Origin: Gavia stellata
Lineage: Eukaryota; Chordata; Aves; Gaviiformes; Gaviidae
Assembly: GCF_030936135.1 (NCBI RefSeq)
Contig: NC_082602.1
Location: forward strand, 27,903,965-27,967,964
Reading direction: 5' to 3'
Length of the DNA: 64,000 nt
Shown here one piece after another: positions 1 through 12,165 of this stretch (the stretch's first letter is position 1; the number at the start of each line of letters is the position of its first letter). Made by a program: the position numbers and the translations under genes. The notes below the pieces were generated by a model. It saw nothing but the letters and a program-made list of their open reading frames with translations, had not been told where the DNA came from and made no database searches.

Positions 1-3000
1 GCTCCGGCTGGCAGGCTGCGGTTTTGTGGCAGCTGTAATTGGGACATGCCTGTAGCATGGGGAGCTTCAGAGCTGGAGGGTGTCCCTGGCTGCAGTATGC
101 AGGCTGGCACAGAGGCAGTTGTATGCATTAACCCTTGGCTTGATCCACAACCAGCTTTAAACTCTAGGGCAAGCAATTATCAATAAATCTAACAGTAAAA
201 TTAATTCAAATTATTATTGATTACATAAATTAATTATTCATTTTCCCACTCCAGACTTCCCGGTAGATTATAATGCTGGTCCTTGACCTCAGGAAAGGGG
301 GGGAAATGACATAAGTCCTGGTTCTAGCATCTCTGCTTTCTTTATGGGTCCACCACCTCTCCAGCCTTAGCTGATGCCTGATGGCAAGCCATAGCGGTGC
401 ATGCTTATGGCAGACAGCTGCTAACATCTGGTAAGGGAAGGCAGCTGGCTGCTTGGAGTTGCCATTTTGTATCAGAGCTGTAGACTGTAATTCTCTGCCT
501 TTGAACATGTGAGTAGGCTTATTTGGTTCCTGTTATATTCTCTTTACCTTCTTACTAGGTGGGTATAACATTCTCCTAAGATACACAGTTTCTGAAAATG
601 CTGTTATAGAAACAGTTGCTATGGTGGAAAACCACTTTGCCCAGCATCCCCACCATGCTGCTGCAAGAATCTGCCTCCCCTGCTACCACAGGCGCTGGGA
701 GCTGCAGATGTAGACCTGACATGGAGGTGCAAAGCTCCTCACATCCCCTGCCTTTACACTGTATGCTCCTTAGTTTGCCTGATTGCTCTGATTGTGCTCC
801 AGGGGTCACAATCAGAGGGATCAACCTGCAAAGTTTGATCCTCCTACCAAGACTCTTCCTCACAGTACTGAAGTTGGCTCAGAAACCAGTCTACAAGAGC
901 TTAGTATTAAAGAGGGGAGTTTTGTGTTTGGATGGCTGGGAATTTGTATATGATTCTGGTCTGATGAAAGAGTTTAACTCTTGTTCTGCGTGGTCTGTTA
1001 TCAGACACATGGGCTAGTGGAAGGCAGGGTAAGATGAAGACTCTGATGTGCAATGCTCATTCCACCCTGAAATTCTGATTCGTGTGCCATGCTAATATGA
1101 AGCTCTTCAAGCATGGATGCATAGGACTAGGCCCTCAAGTAGTGTGCACTGCATCTGATACCTGCTGCTCTCGCAGTGCATGCAGTATAAAGTTGCATTT
1201 GCCCTCCAGCTCTGTTAAGACAGTCCTGGTTTGGGGGCTGCAAGTTATTCATTTCTCTTCCTACCCTTTGTATTGTGTGCTTAGCATGAAAACAGTTTTT
1301 GGCAGTGACAGTCTCTGAACTGCATCCAATATGACAGAGTCCCAGATGTGGTTGTGCTGTTTCAGTACTTCTGTTAATCATTTCTTGCTAGAACTACTAA
1401 ACCGAATCCTGTGGATGTGGGTGTGTTTGTATTTCAAGGAAGTTCTCCCTCTTCTTCTCTCTTAACTTGGTTTCCCATTTCCCAAAGCCAATGCTGATAT
1501 CAGGTACATGTATCTAGTCACATAGACAATGGCTCCTTCTCTAAGCTGAACTATTTCTGTCTCAGAAGAATAGAGAATTTTGTGACTTACCCTGGAGCAC
1601 TGCGGTGTAGCTGGCAGCAATAAAAAAAGCTACAGCAGTGAATGAAGGAAGGTCTTTTCTAGATGATTAGGAGTTCAGGATGCACTCACAATTGAGCTTT
1701 TGTTTGCTGTTGTTCTTTTTAAATAACTAAAAATTCAGGGAGTGTGTTGGGGGAAGCCACTTTGATATGTTGGGTGCTCATCTATCCGGGAGGATGTGGT
1801 CTGAGCAGAGTGGACAGTTTCCTTCTCTGCGTAGAACAGAGCAAGGATTGTCTGAGTATGAGAAAGGCAAAGCAGTGATCCTTCAGACCACAGCCTTGTT
1901 ACTCTGGGCTTTTATGTTTGGAATCAGGAGTTTCTTTAGCTCTGCAATTTGTACTGCGCTGTAAGGAAAAATGGATGAAAAACAGTCTAAGAGAAAGACT
2001 GAGGCTTTCTTGTGTTCACAGTGATGTTGCTCCCTTCGTATCTTTGGGGTTTTTTTCTGAGATTTGCCATTTCTGTGAAAGCAGGTAGGGAGGTCTGGGA
2101 CTTTGCTTTCAGAACCTGGGAGAGACTGGGCTTTGAAGGAATACATACCATCACCCTTAATGTATGTAATAATACAAAGCTGAATTTTTCAACGTTTGGC
2201 ATCATGTATTGTTTGATTCTCACTTCCATGACACTCCATTCTTCCACTTAAGAGCGATGCACGACTTACTTTGGAGCTTTAGTGGGGGAGGGAATGTATT
2301 TGCTTATGATGTAGCTGATACTGGCCTTTTTTTAGGCGCAAAGTAGTGAGTAGAAGTCCTGGTGGCTTGAACTCATTTGGCAGACTCCGTATGTCAATAA
2401 AAGGAGATGTGGAACCAGATAGCCCCCCCAAATTATCTTCTGTCTGTGCCCACATTCATCAGTCCAGTAAGCAAACTCTTTCCTTCACACCTAAGTGTTG
2501 CATTGAACTGCTGCTGTGGTGAGGTCCCCACATCTGTGCACGAGCTGTCCACCTCTGCAGGATCTGTCCTCGGTTTGTGCATGTTTGAGCATGTGTTCCT
2601 GGCTGGTAGCTCTGCCTCAGGCCCTTCCTGTACTCAGTTCGAATGACAACAAGAAAGGACAGCGGAGTTATTCCAGCACCTTCCTTTTGTCTCAGGGCCA
2701 TCCTGACTATGCAGGGATTTTTAAAGCTGTACTGGTTTTCTTTTTCTCCTAGAAGCCTTTGTGGATGTTTTTCCTGTTTGCAGGGGTTTGGATTTGCTAA
2801 ACCAGTTCCCCTGCTGGTGGGCACACCTTTTTGTGTTTGAAACACAAGTTGCAGGATACATAATCTGTTTGTTTCACCAACTTTGTTACCAAACTGCAGG
2901 AAGATAAGCTGTGAAGCTGGTGCTGGATGAGGGGTAAATATGATGAATGGCATTTCCCCCCCTCACCTTCAGGCAAACATTCAGGTTTGTTTCATTTGCA

Positions 3001-6000
3001 CGGAAGGAGGAGAGTATGAACGCAACTTGAGTACAGCTTTCTCTTGATTGTTCACCTAGTTAAGCCTTTATTTTTCCTTGTTTGCCTTTCCTGTAATTAC
3101 ATATGTCCTCCTTACCTCTACACACATTAGATGTGCCTTGATAGATTCAGATCCTGGTGCAAATTTTGAGTAACTGCCTTGATTTTAGTGCAGCCGTTTT
3201 TTGGGGACAACTCTCTTGCAGCTCTTGGAGTTAGAGCAATGTAAGCCAGAAATGAATCAGGGAACAGTGTTCTAGTAGCTTTTCACCTCCCAGGAACAGA
3301 TGCTGGCCCCATTGCCTTTCATGTGCTATCGGCTTAAAGTTGCTCTCTTTTACTCTCCCCATACTGCAGGGATCAGAGCCTGACTCTCTCTGCTGCCTCT
3401 TATCTAAGGCTCTTCCAATGCCACAGGAGGGTAAAAGGAGGAAAGACAGGCACGCCCTGTAAAAACACTGCAGTTCTCACCAGTGTTGAACTTGGAGTCT
3501 TTTACCCGTGTTTCTAATGTGACTTTTAATTTGGCCACAGCCAGTCATGTTAGAGGTGAGCCCATGCCCTGCATATTACGCACACATGAGTTCAGAAGTG
3601 ACAGAACTTCCTGGGAGCTTCCAACAGCAGAAAACACAGAGCAACTAAAGGCTTATGAATGAATAAATGATTTATTGTGGGGCTCGGTAATGCTATTATC
3701 ATGGCATGGGACAGGGGTATTTGGTGTTGTGCTGGTCACTAATTCATGTGCGAAGCCTCAAGGTTTGATCTGTGTGGATTAAATGCATGCTGAAGATGTT
3801 TTCTGTACTGTGCCACTTGAAATTCTGTCTCATGATGCAGGGCATTCAAAGCAAATCATTTTCCGTTTCCCATTTGCCAGTGAATGTGTGCCATTTAGTT
3901 TGTAATTGGAACACAGCATGCTGCGTGTGTCTTTGCTAGATCATGAATAGTGGTCCATTTTCTAAATTGCACAAGTGTTTGTCACCTTTGTTTTAAAATG
4001 GGAGTCATAAATTTTATGGGGCATGTGAATATATGTATTGGTTTTCTCACACAGGTGAATCAGTCATATTCTGATCTGATGTGGGCTTTATGACCCTGCT
4101 CCAGTTACATTCTGTACTAAATTTTGCCTGTTGCTTCTATATTTAGATTTTAGCTTTGATTTTTTTTTTAAGGAGACAAAAATAAGGAAAAAGTGGGCCT
4201 ATCAAAGGGGCTGTGCTTCTACGTGTTATTCATAAGCCAGGAGATTCAATGAGCTATGCCAATTTGGCATGTTGAAGATGCTTGACAGTCCATTTCTCAT
4301 TAAATATGGTACATTTAAAAACTTTGATTTTACACAACTGCAGACCTGTTTGATTAATGTGTTTTCTAGGGAGTTTTTAAATACTTGAATTGGCTGAGAA
4401 AAGTCCAGTAACGCTTAATGGGGCATGACAGTGGCCTCAGCCTAGCTGCGATGTGGAATGTCATCTGATAGGGGAGACAGAAAGGGTTATGTTCCTAGTG
4501 TTATGGGGGATAAAATGCAAATGAATTAATGGAACAGATTTCTTTCACACTTCTGGAAATACAATTTTTTTTCAGGTCAGCAAACGTTATGAAACCCTTG
4601 TCATCTCTGCCTCTGAAGAAACATGTGCCTTTCAGAAAGTGAGAATGAAACTCCTCTTATTTTTTTCCTTTTCTGATCCTACTTTTTCCCTTGAATATGT
4701 GGGGTGTGTTTGTTGTTGTTTGGTGGAGGGGCTGAGGGAGGGAAATGGGGGCAGTCTGCAAACAATGTGACTTAACATGACAGGAGTTAATCAGAGTTCA
4801 TGTGCCAAGCCAGTGTTAGTCAAAAAAAGCACTGCTGCTCTTTCTGGTAGAATAAACATCTTTGTGCTCTTCAGCTGTCTTTGTATTTTGGTGGAGGGAG
4901 AAAAAGGGTTCAAAGAAATGCTGTAGGATTCCTGTCTGCCTATGATTTGTAATATACATGGCATCTGTAGTGCAAAAAGGACTGCAAAGTGCAGTGCAGA
5001 GAAAAAATGCTGTTACAGAGGTGAAGTGGGGTTATCTGAAGCACCTAATTTTGCTTTTGATGCCGTTGGTGAAAATTTTGACTGTTGGTCAAAGAAATTG
5101 AATTTAGACCACTGCCAAGAGCTGTTGAAAACCCCATCATGGGCTAAGATCCCTTTTCTGAGGTTAACTCAAAAGGAGCTTTGCCATTTTGTGATGCAGG
5201 ACTGAAACCAATGAGGAAATAGGAAATAAGAGGAAATCTGGAAATGCTCAGAGTAGTTAATGGGTAGTGAGGTTGGGGGAGTGCTTGTGGAGGGAAGAAG
5301 CTCTCTTTTCAGTCCATTGGACTGAGTGGTGCTAAACTGAGGGGTGGGCTGGTTTGCAGGACCGAGCTGTATGTTGGCTGGAATAAGTACAAGGACTACA
5401 GACAGACTGACCCTGAGCTTAATTCGCTTTTGTACTCACGGACTGAGTGGATGGGCAGTGGGATCTTATTCTCTCCTGGATTTGTTGGCCTGTTTAAAGC
5501 ATAACTCTGTGCTTACTCCTCTGGCATTCACTAGTCTTATCTCAATATTGTTATTTATGAGTAAGGAACAAACTTGACTGGAGATATGGATACAATATGC
5601 ACTCTAACATGACATATCAGGATTGTATTATATGGAAGCTAGGTTTACATTACATCTAAATAAAATATTGTCAGCATCTTGCTCTGCCCACACCAGTACA
5701 TTTTCTAAGATTCAGAGACAATTTCCATCCTGTTCCTATCTCCTCTTGTCAACAATAGCCAGATTTTCACAAGAGATAGTCACTCAGCAGGTCTCATTTT
5801 CACACAGACCGGTTTCCTGTGCATTGTTTAGGGTTTCATAGTATGACTGTGTTTTATGTCCATATTAAGGAGGCTTTACAGTGGATTTAAGAAGCTTTAG
5901 CATATGGCAGAACCAGACAAACTGATGGTCTGGCTTCCGTTTTTCCAAATACACAATATGCAGAGCATTTTCTGAGCCAATTAAAGAGTTGCTTCAAAGC

Positions 6001-9000
6001 ACACGGGTCTCATTAGATCTGGAAACTCAATGCCTCGATCTGTCATAAATGGTTTAAGATTAACATGGAGAAGGCTGGCTTTCTTTCAGTACTTCACAAT
6101 TTGATTTAGCTTAGATATTATTTCCCAATGGAGAAGGAGTTTTTTACTTTGGAAATATCATAAGTGATGGAATATTGAGAATCGATCAATCATTGCCTTG
6201 ATGCTTACACACAGACGTCACCGAGATGCAGGTAAAATTACAAAATGCAACATTCAGGTAGAGTCGTTTAGAGAAGTCATTTGATTGAACCTCAGCAACT
6301 AATGAAGGGTGAATCCATACCTAGCAGTTACTAAGAGCGCATTATGAAGGAGACATCCTAACTTTTGTCTTTGAAATGTATTGTATCATTCAGAGATATT
6401 AGAGTGTATAAAATGATACCACCTTTGTTAACATAAAAACCATATCTGCCTGACTCGATTCCATGTGTCGCTGACATTAATTAAAAGCCCATCCTTTGAC
6501 TCCTGAAGAGTTTCTTTGAAGTGGTGCAACTTAGAACAGGCTTTGGTTCCAAGTTTCTTTCATTCTCATTTGCTTATATTGACAACCAATATAAATCTAT
6601 GAGGGCAAAGAGTAAATTTGTTCTCCCTTTAACGGGACCACTCATGCAAGGGCTTTGGGATTAGATCTTAAATTAGCACCTTTTAAATCTCTGATACAGT
6701 TACAGACTCATTGAGCCATGTAGAGCTCTCACCTTTCTTACAGCTAGATCTGGCTGGAAATTACTTTTCTCCTTTGTCAAAATATGTTTTCTAACAAACA
6801 TTTAGCCTGTGTGCTAAAAACAGTGCAAAACACTGAACAACAAATGTAGTTAGCTGAAAATATTCAGCTTAATTTCCTTTTCTAGAGAAACAAAACACAG
6901 ACAAACAAAAAATAGCTAGGAAAAAGTAGATGACATCCGGGGATAAAATCTATTGCTGTGTTTAAAAGAAAATCTTGGGGTGGGGAAGGAAGAGGAAAGG
7001 AGGACCAGATAAACAGTTTTACCATTCTAATCACCAGTATGTTTAAAGACATACCTCCTCTTTGCACCTCCTCCAATGCAAAAGGGCAATACAGACTAAG
7101 TAGTAAAAATGTTGTCTCTCCGCTTCACCATCTTCAGGTTTCCTTGCATTATCTCTTCCCTATAAGAAGGAGAACAGTCAAACTCAGACGGCAGATATAT
7201 CCTTACTTTTGTAGCTGTGAGATAACTGCTCTTAAGATGCAACTGTTGTGGTGACAATCCAAACTTGGGGGGGGGGGCAAATGCGGTGAGCATTCTACAA
7301 GAAAATGGACTGCTTCAGTCTCTGCTGGGTTTGTCAGGAGTTTGCACACCTAGGATTCAAGGTAGCTTGCATGTCTGAATGTGTAGTCTCTGGAAGAATA
7401 CTTCAGAGTTTCTTCCTGTGAACAAGGGCAGGCAAGGGGCTGGAGGTGGGTTTATGTGGCAGGAAAGTGTGCGGTAGAGAAAGTTTATACTGCTGGAGCC
7501 ATGCATGCAATGTTAATACGTGGTCATGAAATGGCTTGATTTTCACACTGTACCCGGGGTGTTTAAGTCTTCAATGTTTCAAGGCTTGGGTTGGAGCTTG
7601 TATTTAGTGATGCTCAGATATTAAAAAAAGATCCTTGGCAACTTCCAGTATGAGACCCTTTTGTTAGTGAGAATATTGTAACGATCCAGGCTTTAATATT
7701 GCATCTGTGAGGAGATATTGGCAAGGAATTGCTGATCATACTTTTTCTGAGTACACCCTTGTAATTGGTTGCTATGCAAAACAGAATTAATGCTAGTCCT
7801 GCAGGCACCTATGTCCTTCAGTCTTGGCAAAAATAGATGAATGCACCTCGCAAGATGAAGAGGGTTGTAGAATATGTGGAAAGCCAATCTGCAGGCCTAA
7901 GAATGAACAAGACTTTTCTTCAGAGGCAGCAGAGTTGGGAAAGGGAACATATAAATAAGGAGAAACTCCCCTTTGAGATGAAGTGCAATCCCTGTCAGAA
8001 ATAAGTAAGTTTTAGACCTCTGTTCAGGGCAGTGAGTGAAATGAGTTAAATGTACGGAAAACCTGACCATGCTTGTGTCAGAAGGCAGAGCGGTATCAAG
8101 GATTCTGGACTTTTTAGTTCCTTTTGCCACTGATATAATCTCAGTTGCCCAGCTGATCCTGTTCTAACTTTATATCCTTTAAATCATTAAAAAAATCAAT
8201 GTTTGACCTGCATTCCCCTTCAAGAGTGATATAGTTTGCAAAACCCTCTGGGATCCGCTGGAACAAGGGGATACAAATGTCACACATGTTCTGTTGGCTC
8301 CTCTTGTGGCAGGGTATATTCAGAGCAGTTGGGGCTGCTAACTCACGCTTTCATTCTGGAGGTATTTGTTTGGTAATGGATAAGGCAGAGGATCAGACCC
8401 TGAGAAATCTGCACTCTCTGACACCGTGCTGAGTCTGTTCAGACGGTAATGTCTGTTCTCTCCACGGGTGTAAAGTACACCATCAAAACACAGAAAAACA
8501 GGCCTTTTAGAAAAATTGTGTCTGTAGGTACAAGGAAAATGGAGAAATGAAAAATTAAATGAAGCCAGGCTTTTTTTCCTCAAATGAAAACATATCTTAC
8601 ATTGCAAATGATGAGAAGCCTGCAAGATAATGCACCAGTTTGGGGTGTCTGTATGGGTTTAACTGGAAAGAGGACAACTAGCAGCAGCATCCCAGCTCTG
8701 GTTTGCAAGAAGGTTGCTAATAATCACATCCCTGAGTCAATCGCGAGCTGTAGAAATTAGGAAAAGAAGGAAGACGTTAAAAGTCAGCAACCTTCCTTAC
8801 ATCTAATGATGTCCTCTTGGAAATGCGCTTTCTGCTGGAATCTTCTAACACATCCAGATTCATTCTTGCTGCTTCGGCTGTTACAGACTGTTACTGCTCT
8901 GGTGCTCAAAGACAGTGCCTAAGTTGGGTTTCATAGTGTGAGGACTGTAAAGAAATACAGTAAATAATCACATCCTCCAAAACCTCTTCTGAAGAAGTTA

Positions 9001-9451
9001 GAACAAAACTAGCTTTCTCTCCAAAATTTACCTGACACTGTTAATGTTAAAGAAAGAAGGAAAAGCAAGAATAATAGGCTACACTGTCAGTGCCTACTCC
9101 ATTACAGAAATATCTGCTGAAATAAAATGATGTGCTCTTTTTGGCCATAGTCTGACAAAAGAGCAAACACTTTATCTTAGTGTCTGCTCACAGTTGCTTG
9201 ACTTCAAGGTGATTTGATCAAAAGCTTTATTTAATTGTATGACAAGCAGCCCCTGGGGCTCTCTGACCTCATGTGTGTGATGTGGAAACAGGTGATGACA
9301 GCCATTGAGGGCTACGTCTGTAGATTCTCCCTTTAGTGAATTAATTTTGGGTGCCTGTAAGAATTTATTTTGGATTCTCATGTCCTGCTTCATTTTTAAC
9401 GAGGAAAGTGAACTTGGATTAAAGTACCAGATTCAAACATTTTTATTTTGG
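1..9451. other. 5' flanking region, no gene recognised
   Basis: AT-leaning unique sequence with dense stops in all frames. The longest open frames (133 codons at 616-1017 on +, 164 at 2459-2953 on -) have no signal peptide, domain or biased composition that would argue for coding. An 11-G run sits at 7267-7277 and a 15-bp palindrome at 4256-4270. The AT-rich, stop-rich parts at 3640-4330 and 6290-6640 could hold conserved noncoding elements, which cannot be judged without alignment. Confidence 0.6.
7267..7277. repeat. Poly-G tract (G11)
   Basis: Eleven consecutive G residues in otherwise unique flanking DNA. Confidence 0.9.
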
Positions 9452-10106
9452 TGGATGAAAAACTGGTCATAATCTACCAATGTATACTTGCAACCCAGAA
9501 AGCCAACCATATTCTGGACGGCATAAAAAGAAGTGTGGCCATCAGGTCAAGGGAGGTGATTCTCCCCCTCTACTGTGCTCTCTGAGACCCCACCTGGAGT
9601 ACTGCATCCAGCTCTGGAGGCCCCAGCACAAGAAAGACATGGACCTGTTAGAGCGAGTCCAGAGGAGGGCCACGAAAATTATCAGAGGGATGGAACACCT
9701 CTCCTATGAGGACAGGCTGAGACAGTTGGGGTTGTTCAGCCTGGAGAAAAGACGACTCTGGGAAGGCCTTATTGTGGCCTTTCATTATATAAAGGGGGTT
9801 TATAAGAAAGTTGGAGAGAGACTTTTTACCAGGGTATGTAGTGACAGGACAAAGGGCAATGGTTTTAAACTGAAAAGAGGGTGGGTTTACATTGAACATA
9901 AGGAAGAAATTTTTTATGATGAGGGTGGTGAGACACAGGAACATGTTGCTTAGGGAAGTTGTGGATGCTTCATCATCGGAAGTGTTCAAGATTAGGTTGG
10001 ACGGGGCTTTGAGCAACCTAATCTAGTGAAAGTTTAGGGGCAGGAGGGGTTGACTAGATGATCGTCAAAGGTCCCTTCCAACCCAAACCATTCTATGGTT
10101 TTATGA
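9452..10106 (+). mobile_element. CR1 LINE, 5'-truncated 3' end
   Basis: Known: CR1 is the dominant avian non-LTR retrotransposon, usually 5'-truncated. Seen: the frame from 9480 encodes the typical end of the CR1 reverse-transcriptase ORF ([14 protein letters not shown], then [46 protein letters not shown]). The 3' tail follows, with the GACTAGATGATC...GGTCCCTTCCAACCC signature (about 10050-10083) and a terminal ATTCTATGGTTTTATGA (10090-10106). The frame is interrupted by a stop at 9951-9953, and the N-terminal endonuclease and most of the RT domain are missing, so it is a dead fragment. The 5' limit is approximate; similarity is seen from the GATGAAAAACTGG motif near 9455. Confidence 0.93.
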
Positions 10107-12050
10107 AATATACCTATGAAGGGCAATGGGAAAGAGAGCCAAAATAAGGGGAATAAAACCTGTTGTAGAAAAGAATATAAAGGGTCAGTGGGCATTACTT
10201 TCAAGAGCTTTGCCTAGGTAGATGCACAAATAAAAAAAGCCTCAGAATAGAAGGAAGTCCTGCTCCCTCTTCCCCATGAGATGGCTTTTGCTGCACTCAG
10301 GCAGAACAGGAGGAGGCTAAAGAAGAGAAAATCCTAGGGCTTTCTTTGCGAGGTCTGGCATGGAGAAGGAAGTAGAGGACCAGCAGCAAACATAAAAGGC
10401 AGCTGAAAGTTCAGCCAGGACTACTAACAGCAGTGTTACATTACAGATGTGTGTGTGCAGCCTCATCTGCGACTGCCAAATCTGGTCATCAAAGAGTTCA
10501 TCGCTCTGGTCTCAGCTCAGCCAACACTGCTACAGATTTTCTATTTCTGATAAGGAGTGGGGCATATATCAATTGCTCTGCTACCTAAAAAGGGAGACCT
10601 CTATTCTAGCAGGTGTAGAAATCTAAGTCCAAGACCTAGAAGAACCCTGAATTGAGAATTAGAGATGTTAAATCACTTCAGTTGCTGCAGGGAGATGTAA
10701 CCTCAGTGTGAATGGGGGTGTGTGAGCTCCCTCCTGTGTCTACTTGTGTGATAAAGGTGGACCTCAATGAGAGACCTAGGCAGAGAAGACTCTTTGGTTG
10801 CCAGTTTAAAGTACTTCTGAATCTCCTGTGCCTGGTAATGCAGTGATGATGGCAGTGTAAGGGAAAGTCTAAAGAGACGAATAAGAAATATTCTGTTCTG
10901 TCTGGGCTGTGGAAAGTTAATGCAACATAAAAATGCTATTATGGTATTAATAAGAAATCCACTTGTGGAAAGCACAATGTCAGGCTGAACCTGCTATTCG
11001 TACAATTTGCACAGCAATCCACTAATTGTAATGTTTGATTTAATCAAAAACTTCAGTTCAAAAAGTCTTTTAAAGCAAAGTTTAAGGATTTCAAGAAAAG
11101 ATTGTCTCTCTTAAGGTCTTTGTGAGTTTTTTTGTCTCTCCTCCCTCTGATTTTCACTGAGACCAGAAATCTCAGTATTTCAGAATTTCAGATCAGTGGT
11201 GTTTGAAGATCATATTTTAACCCTGTTTTGTCCCTTTTTTCTTCAGTATATGACAGAAGACTGGAATGAATAACAGCCAGCCGATTTCTTGTTCTGTTTC
11301 CATGCTACTTTCATTGTCTCTTTTGCCACACTGTCAAGCTTCCAGGGGTGAAGAAGTATTTAAAAGGTGCAATGTGAGGAAAGGGAAAGCACATACACTC
11401 CACAATGGAAAAAGAACAAAAAACCTGGAATCTTTAGTTTCTCTGGGTTAAACTGCAAAAGGTACAAAGGAGGAAAGAGAGGAAGAACCTTTCCTTTCCC
11501 TCAAAATAAGAAAACTGAGCTGGCAATGATGCGTGGCCAAATGAAGGATTTGTGTGCCTTTAAGCTCCTCTTTTTCTCAAGGTACCTTGAATGATCTATG
11601 AGAAACTACGATTCCTTTCCAACAAACCTTGCTTTCAAGTCTCAACTGTTTGTAACTTTGAACTGATCTTAAAAAAGAGTCAGCAAAAAGCTGTGAATGG
11701 AGAGCATGTTGTGTCTTGGGATAAAGTGGGGTCCAGGTGACCCCAGTCTCTTTTTTCACCCAGGTCTGATTCAGGGTTGTCCTGTTGTCAGCCAGAAGGC
11801 AAGTGAGTGGTGTCAGTCACAAAGTGTGGTCATCACTCTAGTAACTGGCCTGAGATAAATCCCTCAGGTATCAAGCTTACGTTTCTCAATTCCTTACTCA
11901 GGACACCCCTCTAAAAAGGAGCAATAGTTTAAGCACAGCTGTTGTAAGGAGCAGGAGAGTGAATGCTTTCTGTGAAACGTATAATTGTATAAAGGGGTAG
12001 GAGGTGTGGGATGGCCAAAACCCTGTTGAGAACTTCACCTTCAAAGTGGT
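10107..12050. other. 5' flanking region, no gene recognised
   Basis: Unique sequence between the CR1 element and a MIR-like fragment. No coding signal, RNA gene or clear repeat was seen; purine-rich stretches occur at about 11450-11520. Confidence 0.55.
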
Positions 12051-12165
12051 GAGGTAATTTCAGCTCCATTTTACAGATGAAAAACTAGGAAAGACATTTT
12101 AAATTGTTAGCTCCAGTCTCTGAAGGGAAAATCAGTGCTGGTTTGACCACTAGAACTATCACCTC
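12051..12165 (-). repeat. MIR-like SINE fragment (decayed)
   Basis: The + strand reads CATTTTACAGATGAAAAACTAGG followed by a weakly matching continuation to GTGCTGGTTTGACC. This is the reverse complement of the MIR core (cctcagtttcctcatctgtaaaatggg) and of the region holding the B-box-derived end. The match is degraded, so the call is tentative. Confidence 0.45.
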
